This document shows, piece by piece, positions 41,518-49,682 of a DNA stretch of 64,000 bases; position 1 is the stretch's first letter, and each line of letters opens with the position of its first letter. Both the position numbers and the translations under genes were made by a program. The stretch is taken from positions 124,001 through 188,000 of the forward strand of contig NZ_SRSF01000003.1 in assembly GCF_004803465.1 (NCBI RefSeq), read 5' to 3'. This stretch comes from Neolewinella litorea. Its GTDB lineage: Bacteria; Bacteroidota; Bacteroidia; Chitinophagales; Saprospiraceae. The notes below the pieces were generated by a model, which saw nothing but the letters and a program-made list of their open reading frames with translations, did not search any database and had not been told where the DNA came from.

Positions 41518-42856
41518 AGGCGACGAGGATACGTTGGATGAGGCCGTCGAAATCGGTCACCTTGTCGTCGGAATGGCCGAGCCGGGCGATTACCAGTCCG
41601 TGGCTGGGCAGGATGAACACCCGTTGGTCCTGGAAGCCCCGCATCATAAAGGCGTCGGCCGGAATGGAGGGGGTGTCCGGTCCGGGAAGCCAGAGCTGGG
41701 CCCCGTAGATGCCCTCGCTTCCCGCGGCGGGTTCGCGCATGAATTCGATCCATTCGGCCGGTACCAGGGTATCGCCTTGCCAAATACCCTCCTGCAGCAT
41801 CAGTTGTCCTAGTCGGGCCCAGTCGCGGGTGGTGGCCCAGCCGTAGCTGCTGCCGACGGGGCGGCCGCTCTGGTCGGGTTCGATGAGCAGACTGGGGGCC
41901 ACGGGGCGGAAGAGGGAGTCGACAAAGGCGTAGAGGCCAGCGTTGTCGCCGATTTCTCCCCGCAGGTATTCCATGAGGATATTGGTGGTGCCGCTGGAGT
42001 AGTTCCATTCCCTTCCCGGCGTTGCGGTCAGTTGGCTCCGCAGTGCGAAATCGGCAAAATCTGGCCGCTCGTGCAGCATGACGGTAGCGTCGGTGATGCT
42101 GCCGTAGCCTTCGTTCCAGGCGAGTCCGGAGTTCATCCGCAGCAGGTCGGCCAGCGCGATGTCCGATCGGGCGTCGGTCCAGTAGGTGGGGAAAAGTCCC
42201 GTGTTCTGTTTTGCCGCGTCCGCGGGTGCAGTATGGGTTGCCGAATTGCGGTAGAGGTAGGCGCCCACCGCCAGGCCGGTCAGGGTCTTGGTCATGGACC
42301 AGCCCAGAAGACGGCTGTTGTGATCGCAGCCGGGGGCGTATCGTTCGCCCGCGAGCTGGCCGTCCTTGAGGATGACCAGTCCCCGCGCCCCGCCGCCGGG
42401 AACGGCTTGCATGCCGAAATCTAGTGCGGCGGACAGGTCTGGCGTGAATGTAGTCACCTGCCCAGTATCGTTCGGGGCCAAGCGAAACGCTTGCGGCTCA
42501 CGGGCAGTTGCAGGTTTGCCGTCGGCCGGGGGCAGCGAGAGTTTGGGATCATTGATGAGCACACAGCCCCGACCGGGCAGATGGACCGCACGCCGTTCCA
42601 TGAGTCCGGGAAGTGAGGCGCGCACCGTATCGCCGAATCGTTCCAGGGAGTAGCGGCCCAGTACGCTGAAATTCAGATCGTGTTCGCTGATTTCCTCCAG
42701 GGCCCGCCCCTGCAGAAAGTGGCAGCTGCAGGCGTGTTTGGCGGCGTAGCCCCCGCCGATGCTGAGCAGTGGCTTGACCCACAGGTAAGCGCTGAAGAGC
42801 AGGACGATAAACAGGGTGAGGCCGACGAGCCAGCGTTTGAGGGGGGAGGTATGCAC
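41510..42856 (-). CDS. class C beta-lactamase-related serine hydrolase
   Basis: A membrane-anchored hydrolase of 448 residues. The start is taken as GTG at 42856-42854, giving a short basic N-terminus and one transmembrane anchor (WLVGLTLFIVLLFSAYLWV). A 62-residue longer frame from an ATG has no family-like character. The catalytic domain shows the SxxK motif SMTK (in GWSMTKTLTGLAVG), the Tyr motif YSS in WNYSSGTTNILM, and the C-terminal DQRVFILPSHGLVIARLGHS region in place of the KTG triad. These proteins include esterases and D-amino-acid peptidases; drug resistance is not implied. It lies inside what would otherwise be a VWA/DUF5682 pair. Confidence 0.83.
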   Translation of the reverse strand: MHTSPLKRWLVGLTLFIVLLFSAYLWVKPLLSIGGGYAAKHACSCHFLQGRALEEISEHDLNFSVLGRYSLERFGDTVRASLPGLMERRAVHLPGRGCVLINDPKLSLPPADGKPATAREPQAFRLAPNDTGQVTTFTPDLSAALDFGMQAVPGGGARGLVILKDGQLAGERYAPGCDHNSRLLGWSMTKTLTGLAVGAYLYRNSATHTAPADAAKQNTGLFPTYWTDARSDIALADLLRMNSGLAWNEGYGSITDATVMLHERPDFADFALRSQLTATPGREWNYSSGTTNILMEYLRGEIGDNAGLYAFVDSLFRPVAPSLLIEPDQSGRPVGSSYGWATTRDWARLGQLMLQEGIWQGDTLVPAEWIEFMREPAAGSEGIYGAQLWLPGPDTPSIPADAFMMRGFQDQRVFILPSHGLVIARLGHSDDKVTDFDGLIQRILVAYE

Positions 42857-43567
42857 GGGACGAAGATAGTGCGGGTCGGTCCGCAAAGGAGGATTGTCGA
42901 GCTGAGGCAAATCTGCGACAGGGTCAAAACTAAAACATTTTGTTGTTTTAGAAAAATGACTTACTTTTACCACACTACGGCGGTGAACTCCTAGCACACC
43001 ATTTCTACTTTCTGATGCACCCAATCCCGCCGGCTCAATCATAAACTACATAGGCAGCGCGCCGTGCCGTGCCCCGGTACCGGACGGTAAAAGAGCGGGC
43101 TGTCGGTTAACCCTCGATTTGCCTGCCTCAGCGGTAACGGCGAAAGGGCCACCGGCGTGGGCGGTGGTTTGGGCGAGTGGGGGGAGTCGGCGCGGCGGCG
43201 GTCGGGTGGGTTCTCCCACCCACTCTTCGGAGCCCTACGCCCGGTGGTCAACCTAGTCCGATTCCTGGCCGTCCAAACATGAAAATTCATTACGTTTTTA
43301 CAGTCTGGTGCTTCACTTCGTGGTTGTATCCTCCCAGATCCTTTTCTTATGATAACCCAGTTACGCCGGACCCGTCCACGCTGCGGGTAGCGGGGCCGGG
43401 TACCGGTTTCCCAACGGCTCCTGCGCTGTTTTCAAAACCTCCGACCGGCGGTTACGTCGTCACTTAACGGCGATGCTTCCTCTTCAGCGCTCATTTTCAA
43501 TTCCAATTTGGTCGGTACCGGCATCTTCCTGGCTCGCCAAATCTGTCAGGCTCCCCCCAATCCACCC
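42857..43567. other. 711-base intergenic region without a convincing gene
   Basis: It separates the divergent serine hydrolase and DUF5682 genes. Two minus-strand -7 elements are visible: TATCTTCG at 42861-42868 (four bases before the GTG) and TAGTTTTG at 42925-42932. A 7-bp hairpin GGGTGGG/CCCACCC lies at 43204-43221 inside a G-rich tract that begins near 43156. A 62-codon ORF from the ATG at 43279 has no signal peptide or family resemblance. Around 43280-43360 the sequence is clearly more AT-rich than its surroundings. Confidence 0.45.
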
Positions 43568-43575
43568 TACCTTCA
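43568..43575 (+). promoter_or_regulatory. -7-like element abutting the DUF5682 gene start
   Basis: TACCTTCA followed by CCCC and the ATG at 43580. The same arrangement is seen before the ATG at 9361. Confidence 0.45.
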
Positions 43576-43579
43576 CCCC

Positions 43580-45865
43580 ATGCAGCTGCGCACCCTAGGT
43601 ATAAGGCACCACGGCCCCGGCTCCGCCCGGCGCTTGCGCGACGTGCTGGAGCGCTGGCAACCCGACCTCATCCTGTTGGAAATGCCGGCCGATAGCCAGC
43701 CGGCCCTGCGACAGCTCACGGCCCGCGGCATGCACCCGCCCCTGGCGCTGGTGCTTTACGACGCCAAGGACATCGAGCGCGCCAGTTTCTTTCCCTTCGC
43801 CCGCTTCAGTCCGGAATACCAGGCCCTGGCGTGGGCCCAGGAGCACGGCGTCGAGGTGCGCCCGATCGACCTGCCCGCCCGCAATTTTCTGGCCGTCCGG
43901 GAAGAAGAAAAATTCATCCTCTTTCCCACTGAGGCTCCGGACGAGCCCTCCCTCATACCCGGAAAGTCACAGCGGGATCTCGCCCGCCAGCTGCGGAGCG
44001 ACCCCCTGGCGGTGGTGGCCGAGCTGGCCGGTTATCCCGACAGCGAAAGTTGGTGGGACGCCACCCTGGAACGCAGCGGTTCGGGGGCGGACGATACTTT
44101 TCAGGCCATCCTGGAAGTGGTTACCGACCTCCGGCGAACCTTCCCCGAAGCGTCCAACGACGAGAACGAACAGCGGGAAGCATTCATGCGCACCGAGATC
44201 CGTAAGGCCATGAAGGAAACCTTTGAGCGGGTAGCCATTGTAGTCGGTGCCTGGCACGGCCCGGCGGTGCAGGACACCCCAAACCGCAAAGCGAGTACCG
44301 ACAAGGCCATTCTGCGCGGTCTACCCAAAGTGAAGGTGAGCCTGGCCTGGGTACCCTGGTCCTTTCCCCGGCTGGCCCGCAGCGGCGGCTACGGCGCGGG
44401 CGTAACCTCCCCGGCCTGGTACGCCACGCTCTTCGATCATCCGGAGCAGGCGGTCGACCGCTGGATGGCCTCCGCCGCCCAACTTTTGCGGGAGGCGGGT
44501 TTCGAGGGCAGTCCCGCCATGGCCACGGAAGCCGTAGGACTCGCCAATACCCTTGCCACGCTACGCGACCACGAGAGACCCGGCATTGAAGAACTTGAAC
44601 AGGCCGTGCTCGGTACCCTGGCCGCCGGACAACGCGAGCGCCTGGACCTTATCCACCGGCGGCTGACGGTGGGGGAGCAGGTCGGCTTCGTGCCGCCCGG
44701 GGTCACCACCGTACCCCTGCTGGAAGACCTGCGCGCCGAAATCAAGAGTACCCGGATGAGCAAATGGTGGGAGACCGCCGGGGAGAACTACCTCAAGGCC
44801 ACCAAGTCCGACCCGCGGGGCGGGATCGACCTACGGTCGCCCAACGACCTGCGCAAGAGCCACCTCCTCCACCGCCTCAACCTGCTGCACATCCGGTGGG
44901 GTAAGCTACAGCCCCAGGGGCCGGACAGCCTCAGCAGTTTCAAGGAGGTCTGGCTCCTGGAGTGGCAGCCGGAATTCAGTCTGCTCGTCATCGAGCGTGG
45001 CAGCTATGGAAACACCGTGGCCACGGCCGCCAGCGCCTATACCCTGGAAATTGCCGCGGGACTTACGATGGTGAAGCCCCTGGCTGAACTAACCTTGAGC
45101 GCCCTGCAGGCCGGCTTGCCCGACGTAGTGCCGCCCCTGATGAAGCTCCTACGCGACCGCGCCGCGGAAACCTCCGACGTTGCCGCCCTGCTCGCCACCC
45201 TGCCGGCGCTGGTGCAGACTAGCCGGTACGGCGACAGCCGCAAAACGGACACCACCGCCCTGCTGCTGGTCATCGACGAACTCCTGCCCCGACTCACGGC
45301 CGGACTACCCGCCGCCGCTACCAACGTCGACGACGAGCGCGGTCACCATCTGGTGGAATTGCTCTCCGCGGCCCATTATCACCTCGCTCAACTCGACAAC
45401 GAAGCACTGGACGCCCTGTGGCTCGACGGACTAACGCGCACCTCGACGGCCAGCGTACACCCGGCCGTCGAGGGCCACTGCCTGCGACTACTCTCCGACC
45501 GCGAAGTCATTCCCCCCCGCGAAGCCGCCACCCGCTTTTCCCGTGCCCTGTCCCGCGCCCGGGGCGCCCAACCGGTAGCGGAGTGGATCCATGGCTTCCT
45601 GTACGGGAGTGGTCAACTGCTGCTTCACCACCCGCCGCTTTTCGCCCTGATCGACGAGTGGGTGGCCGAACTGGAGTGGGAAGACTTCGAAAGGGTGGTG
45701 CCCCTGCTCCGACGTACCTTTTCGGATTTTTCCCGCTACGATCGAAAAAAATTAATGGAAATGGTAACCGTGCCAGAGGTGCCGGAAGGTCCTGAAATCC
45801 AAGGTATTGCCACAGAAAATTCGGAAGAACCCCTGATTGCGGACCTGCTCCGGTGGATTGCGTAA
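43580..45865 (+). CDS. DUF5682 family protein, YehM-like
   Basis: A 761-residue cytosolic protein. The N-terminal domain opens MQLRTLGIRHHGPGSARRL, with DLILLEMPADSQPAL and PIDLPARNF, the recognisable DUF5682 start that resembles ChaN/erythromycin-esterase-like folds. The middle part has VAIVVGAWHGPAV and a Trp-rich segment VSLAWVPWSFPRLARSGGYGAGVTSPAWY. The C-terminal half is a long helical region with RMSKWWETAGENYLKATKSDP. E. coli YehM has the same length. DUF5682 proteins are encoded with MoxR ATPases and VWA proteins and are thought to form a ternary chaperone-like system. The VWA partner gene lies at 40417-41517 in the opposite direction. Enzymatic activity is unknown. Confidence 0.85.
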   Translation: MQLRTLGIRHHGPGSARRLRDVLERWQPDLILLEMPADSQPALRQLTARGMHPPLALVLYDAKDIERASFFPFARFSPEYQALAWAQEHGVEVRPIDLPARNFLAVREEEKFILFPTEAPDEPSLIPGKSQRDLARQLRSDPLAVVAELAGYPDSESWWDATLERSGSGADDTFQAILEVVTDLRRTFPEASNDENEQREAFMRTEIRKAMKETFERVAIVVGAWHGPAVQDTPNRKASTDKAILRGLPKVKVSLAWVPWSFPRLARSGGYGAGVTSPAWYATLFDHPEQAVDRWMASAAQLLREAGFEGSPAMATEAVGLANTLATLRDHERPGIEELEQAVLGTLAAGQRERLDLIHRRLTVGEQVGFVPPGVTTVPLLEDLRAEIKSTRMSKWWETAGENYLKATKSDPRGGIDLRSPNDLRKSHLLHRLNLLHIRWGKLQPQGPDSLSSFKEVWLLEWQPEFSLLVIERGSYGNTVATAASAYTLEIAAGLTMVKPLAELTLSALQAGLPDVVPPLMKLLRDRAAETSDVAALLATLPALVQTSRYGDSRKTDTTALLLVIDELLPRLTAGLPAAATNVDDERGHHLVELLSAAHYHLAQLDNEALDALWLDGLTRTSTASVHPAVEGHCLRLLSDREVIPPREAATRFSRALSRARGAQPVAEWIHGFLYGSGQLLLHHPPLFALIDEWVAELEWEDFERVVPLLRRTFSDFSRYDRKKLMEMVTVPEVPEGPEIQGIATENSEEPLIADLLRWIA

Positions 45866-45983
45866 AATATTTTTTCTTACGCGTGACCGAAAATGTGACT
45901 GGCCCCCAAAACCGCCGTCTGAAGGGTGTTTAAAGGCTACATCACACCCCCCCAACAGATTTGCAAAACTCTACCGGGGCCTA

Positions 45984-46055
45984 TGAACAGAGACACAATT
46001 TCGGATTCAGGCACGATTAAAGAGAGAGACGCTACCCTAAACAGAGACACCATTT
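45984..46055. repeat. four phased 18-bp repeats, possible transposon end
   Basis: Four consecutive 18-base units begin at 45984, 46002, 46020 and 46038. Units 1 and 4 share 15 of 18 bases around ACAGAGACAC; units 2 and 3 are degenerate but keep the phase (AGAGAC recurs in units 1, 3 and 4 at the same offset). The tract is more AT-rich than its surroundings. Arrays of short repeats like this occur at the ends of IS21-family elements, and no transposase is present, so a solo end is possible. A regulator-binding array is the alternative. Confidence 0.5.
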
Positions 46056-46116
46056 CATAAGACATACTTATTCTAGGTTTTTGATAATTACCGCTCACCT
46101 TATTGAATAATGTTTG

Positions 46117-46153
46117 GCGCGTTTCCCCTTCCGGGAAACGCGCTTTTTATTTT
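46117..46153 (+). terminator. strong intrinsic terminator
   Basis: A perfect 11-bp stem (46117-46127 with 46133-46143), loop CTTCC, followed by TTTTTATTTT. It lies 251 bases after the DUF5682 stop and 20 bases before the promoter-like element of the next gene. It ends either the DUF5682 transcript or a separate short transcript. Confidence 0.92.
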
Positions 46154-46173
46154 GTACCCGTGCCGCGACGGTG

Positions 46174-46181
46174 TACATTCC
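46174..46181 (+). promoter_or_regulatory. -7-like element abutting the P1 peptidase start
   Basis: TACATTCC, then CCTT, then the ATG at 46186. The same 4-base spacing is seen at several other genes in the window. Confidence 0.45.
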
Positions 46182-46185
46182 CCTT

Positions 46186-47295
46186 ATGTCGCCGCGCCAT
46201 CTGTTCCCCTTTCTCCTGCTCATGCTCACTTCCCTTTCCGCCTTCTCCCAATCCCGACCGCGTGATCTCGGCGTACAGCTCGGCGTTATGGCACCCGGGC
46301 CCTTGAACGCCATCACCGACGTGGCGGGCGTACGCGTGGGCCACACTACGCTGATCGAGGGCGACAGCATCCGGACGGGGGTGACGGCCATCCTGCCGCA
46401 CGGCGAAGATCTGTACCAGCAAAAAGTACCCGCCGCTATCTATCTCGGTAACGGCTACGGCAAACTGGCGGGCTACAGTCAGGTAAGGGAACTCGGGGAA
46501 CTGGAAACCCCCATCGTGCTTACGAATACCCTAAGCGTACCAACCGCCATGAGTGCCCTGGTGACGGCCTGCCTGCGGGACAACCCCGACGTGCAAAGCG
46601 TTAATGCCGTGGTAGGGGAGACCAATGACGGTTACCTCAACGATATCCGGGGCCGCCACGTCACGGAAGCGGACGTCCTGGCCGCCCTGCAAAACGCCGC
46701 CGACGGGCCCGTTCCGGAGGGGAACGTCGGCGCCGGTACCGGCACCAGTTGCTTCGGCTGGAAAGGGGGCATTGGTACGACCAGTCGCCGCCTGCCGGAA
46801 AGCCTGGGCGATTATACCGTCGGCGTACTCGTACAGACCAATTTCGGAGGCGTGCTCCAGATCGGGGGCGTACCCGTCGGCCCCCTGCTGGGACAATATT
46901 ATTTCCGAGATGAACTGGAAAGCCACGCCGACGGCAGTTGCATGATCGTCGTGGCCACCGATGCACCCCTGGGCCCCCGCAACCTCGAGCGCCTGGCCAA
47001 GCGCGCCATGCTCGGCCTGGCCCGCACCGGCGGCATCGCCAGCAACGGCAGCGGCGACTACGTGATCGCCTTTTCCACCGCTCCGGAAAACCGCATCCGG
47101 ACGGACGGCGGCCGCACCAGAACGGTTACGGAAATGTCCAACGGCGCCGTGTCCCCACTCTTCCTGGCCGCCATCGAGGCCACGGAGGAGGCCATCATCA
47201 ATTCCCTCTTCGCCGCCGAAGCCATGACCGGCCGCGACGGCCACCACCGCGACGCCCTCCCGGTAGAGAAGGTGCTGGAAATGCTGAAAAAATAG
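46186..47295 (+). CDS. DmpA/BapA-type P1 family aminopeptidase
   Basis: A 369-residue exported N-terminal nucleophile hydrolase. A signal peptide (MSPRHLFPFLLLMLTSLSAFSQ) is followed by NAITDVAGVRVGHTTL, TGVTAILP and NVGAGTGTSCFGWKGGIGTTSR, all typical of DmpA. The precursor should cut itself before Ser251 in HADGSCMIVVATDAPL, freeing the nucleophilic Ser as the first residue of the beta subunit, by analogy with DmpA. Later motifs are ASNGSGDYVIAFST and MSNGAVSPLFLAAIEATEEAI. Relatives release N-terminal D- or beta-amino acids from short peptides. The export signal places it in the periplasm. The stop codon lies ten bases from that of the convergent btuB. Confidence 0.9.
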   Translation: MSPRHLFPFLLLMLTSLSAFSQSRPRDLGVQLGVMAPGPLNAITDVAGVRVGHTTLIEGDSIRTGVTAILPHGEDLYQQKVPAAIYLGNGYGKLAGYSQVRELGELETPIVLTNTLSVPTAMSALVTACLRDNPDVQSVNAVVGETNDGYLNDIRGRHVTEADVLAALQNAADGPVPEGNVGAGTGTSCFGWKGGIGTTSRRLPESLGDYTVGVLVQTNFGGVLQIGGVPVGPLLGQYYFRDELESHADGSCMIVVATDAPLGPRNLERLAKRAMLGLARTGGIASNGSGDYVIAFSTAPENRIRTDGGRTRTVTEMSNGAVSPLFLAAIEATEEAIINSLFAAEAMTGRDGHHRDALPVEKVLEMLKK

Positions 47296-47304
47296 GCTGC
47301 CTGT

Positions 47305-49218
47305 TCAGAACGACCAGGCCACTCCGGCCCGTGGCGTCACGCCGAGGGTGCTGAAGCCCGTCACCTCCGTGAAGTCCGTATCGGTGAGGTTACGGACTTC
47401 CCCGAAAAGCGTCAGGTTCCGGGCCTCCAGGAACTGGTACTCCGCGTAAAGGTTGACGATTAGGTAAGGATCCAGCTCCGTGGTGAAGCGGGCAAAGTCG
47501 GCGTCAAAGAATACGTCCGGCCGCTCCCCCGTATAGCTGCCCGTCAGCCGGACCGTGAAGGGCTTCTCTCCTTGGTAGGTAAAGCCCAGCAATCCCGTAA
47601 GGCGTGGCCGCCGGAAGAAGTCGGTCGTCTTCACCGTACCCCCCTGCCCGTCGGGTGAAGACAGGCGCCCTTTCACGTAGGTAAAGTTGCCCAGCACTCC
47701 CAACCTCCGGCTCAGCCGGGTGCTGGCCTCCACTTCCACGCCGCGGTCGCGCAGCGCATCCTGGTTCTGGTAGCCGATCGTAAAATCATAGGTGACGATC
47801 CGTTCGATGTTGCGTTGGAACAGGGTCACTACGGCCCGGCGCTTCCCGGCGGAATCCTGCACCCGCGCACCCGCCTCAAAAGAAGTTGACACCTGGGGCT
47901 GCAGGTCCGGGTTGGCACCAAAGGGGCCGCCAAGCTGGTCCAGCGTCGGACTCTGGAAGGCCGTGGCCACCGATAACCGACTGCTCACCACCGGAGAATG
48001 GCGGTAACCGACGGCGGCCGAGGCGTTCACCTGCCCGCCGAAACTGGAGTGGTGGTTATAGCGCAGTCCGGCCTCCAGCAGCAGTTTCTCGGCTACGTTG
48101 AGGTTGAGTTGGACGTACGGACTCAGGTTGCTCGCCGACAGCGTATCGGCTTCCTCCGTTGCGGCCTTCAGTCGTTCGTGGCGGAGCTGTCCACCCACCG
48201 TCAGGGCCAGGGCCTCGGAGGGCAGCAGGTTCACGAATACGTCGGCTTGCTGGGCCCGGCCACGGTACACCGCCTCACCAAAAGCGGCGTCCTGGAAGGT
48301 ACGGTCGGTGGCGGAGTAGGTGTAGCGGCCCCCCACCGAGAGGTCATCCTTGCGGTAGTCGATGGCCAGTCCCGGCAGCCACAGTGCGTTGGAGTAGCGG
48401 TTGTCCGCGTCCTGGAAAGCCCCGGCGTCGTAGTCCCCGTCAAAGGTGCCGCGCCGCACGCTGGGCCGCAAGGTGAGGGCATCCGTCGGGCGGTAAGTAA
48501 GGGTTCCGTAGAGAGTCTGCCGTTGGGCACCGTCGCGGCCGAAAATTACCGGACTATTTTCCGGCTCCCGGGCCTCGCTGATCCCCCGGGTGGTGAAGTA
48601 GTCGTAGCCGAGGCGGTAGTCGAGTCGGCGGCTGTTGCCGGCTACTGAGGCCTGTCCCTCAAACGTACCGTAGCGCTGGGCGGCGGCGCGCAGGTGCAGG
48701 CGGGGTCGGGGGGCGGGGCCGCCGGCTATGGTGGTTGCCAACGCCCCGGGCTTCTGGGTGACGAGGTTAATCACGCCGGCCACGGCGTCGGAGCCATACA
48801 GGAGGGACCGGGCGCCGCGCAGGATTTCGATGCGTTGGAGCCCTTCCAGGGAGAGCAGTCGCAGGTCCACCGCTCCGCCGAGGGAGGAGGGGTCAATGAG
48901 CGGCTGCCCGTCGATCAGGATCAGGGTGTACTGGTTGGCGCCGTTTCGCATGAAGATGCTCCGGTCCTTCCCGAAATTGCTGTAGGCCCCGTTGACCACG
49001 ATGCCCGCTTGCTCGTTTAACAGGGCGGCGAGACTCGTCGACCGCGCAATGGCCGCGGAGTCGATCACGGTCACGTGCTCGGGGCTGTCGGCCGGGCTGC
49101 GCGCGTAGCGCGTGCCGGTGACGATCACTTCCTCGGTGGTAGCGGCCAGCGGGGGGGCATCCTGGGCCTGGGCCCGTAACGAAAGCAGGAAAATGGTTAA
49201 CAGCAGCAGCCGGGTCAT
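47305..49218 (-). CDS. btuB: TonB-dependent outer-membrane receptor, BtuB-type cobalamin transporter
   Basis: A 637-residue receptor from the ATG at 49216-49218, signal peptide ending RAQAQ. The plug domain shows TTEEVIVTGTRYARSPADSP (TonB box region), STSLAALLNEQAGIVV, IFMRNGANQYTLILIDGQPL and RIEILRGARSLLYGSDAVAGVINLVTQ. The barrel runs from about residue 170 to the C-terminal aromatic strand RAGVAWSF. The direct evidence for the substrate is a cobalamin riboswitch in its 5' leader (49370-49516). It should import vitamin B12 or a related corrinoid. No BtuFCD genes follow in this window. Confidence 0.92.
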   Translation of the reverse strand: MTRLLLLTIFLLSLRAQAQDAPPLAATTEEVIVTGTRYARSPADSPEHVTVIDSAAIARSTSLAALLNEQAGIVVNGAYSNFGKDRSIFMRNGANQYTLILIDGQPLIDPSSLGGAVDLRLLSLEGLQRIEILRGARSLLYGSDAVAGVINLVTQKPGALATTIAGGPAPRPRLHLRAAAQRYGTFEGQASVAGNSRRLDYRLGYDYFTTRGISEAREPENSPVIFGRDGAQRQTLYGTLTYRPTDALTLRPSVRRGTFDGDYDAGAFQDADNRYSNALWLPGLAIDYRKDDLSVGGRYTYSATDRTFQDAAFGEAVYRGRAQQADVFVNLLPSEALALTVGGQLRHERLKAATEEADTLSASNLSPYVQLNLNVAEKLLLEAGLRYNHHSSFGGQVNASAAVGYRHSPVVSSRLSVATAFQSPTLDQLGGPFGANPDLQPQVSTSFEAGARVQDSAGKRRAVVTLFQRNIERIVTYDFTIGYQNQDALRDRGVEVEASTRLSRRLGVLGNFTYVKGRLSSPDGQGGTVKTTDFFRRPRLTGLLGFTYQGEKPFTVRLTGSYTGERPDVFFDADFARFTTELDPYLIVNLYAEYQFLEARNLTLFGEVRNLTDTDFTEVTGFSTLGVTPRAGVAWSF

Positions 49219-49369
49219 AGCGTAGAGGGGTTGGCGGCGGGGCGCAGCGTACTCAGGGTGGGGGAGCGACGGGTGGGCCCATTGGACCACCGCCGTTCCG
49301 CAGTGCCTTACGCACTGCCCGACTGAATGCTACTCGCCCTTTCTCACCGAAGCGCAAAGAGGTATGACG

Positions 49370-49516
49370 CTACCGGGCAGGTCTTCTGGCTCGCCCCACC
49401 TGGCCGTCGCCTTCCCGGACCGGGTGGGTCCAGTGGCGCAATGACGGCAGGCGCGCGGGGCTTACAGCTGCGGGGACAGCTCCGGTTTCTCACCGGATTC
49501 CCTTATCCCGATTGCG
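49370..49516 (-). promoter_or_regulatory. cobalamin riboswitch
   Basis: On the minus strand the conserved core reads GGGAATCCGGTGAGAAACC (49502 downward), then GGAGCTGTCCCCGCAGCTGT, and the B12 box AGCCAGAAGACCTGCC is at 49391-49376. The order and spacing fit an adenosylcobalamin-binding aptamer. A hairpin GCAGTGC/GCACTGC at 49300-49318 downstream may belong to the expression platform; there is no U-tract, so control of translation is likely. It should turn btuB off when B12 is plentiful. Confidence 0.95.
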
Positions 49517-49519
49517 CGG

Positions 49520-49527
49520 CGAAGGTA
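49520..49527 (-). promoter_or_regulatory. -7-like element of the riboswitch-btuB transcript
   Basis: TACCTTCG on the minus strand, a TAnnTTTG-like element a few bases before the riboswitch core. Confidence 0.45.
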
Positions 49528-49682
49528 GAGATTCCGGATAAGACACGATAAGCTTTCGCGGCCCCGTTAATTCTTGAATTCAGTTACCTTTAACGCTTTA
49601 CCGCTTGCCGAACCGACCACCCCGGAGTACCGAATCGGGAATAGGTATCGGATTCAAGTAACCCTACGCCACCAGTTAGTAC

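Noticed and set aside
41510-42856. Beta-lactamase resistance gene
   Set aside because: SxxK and Tyr motifs fit the wider serine hydrolase group, but the KTG triad is absent, so resistance cannot be claimed.
43279-43467. 62-codon ORF beginning MKIHYVFTVW in the gap before DUF5682
   Set aside because: No convincing family, signal peptide or promoter spacing; kept only as part of the gap description.
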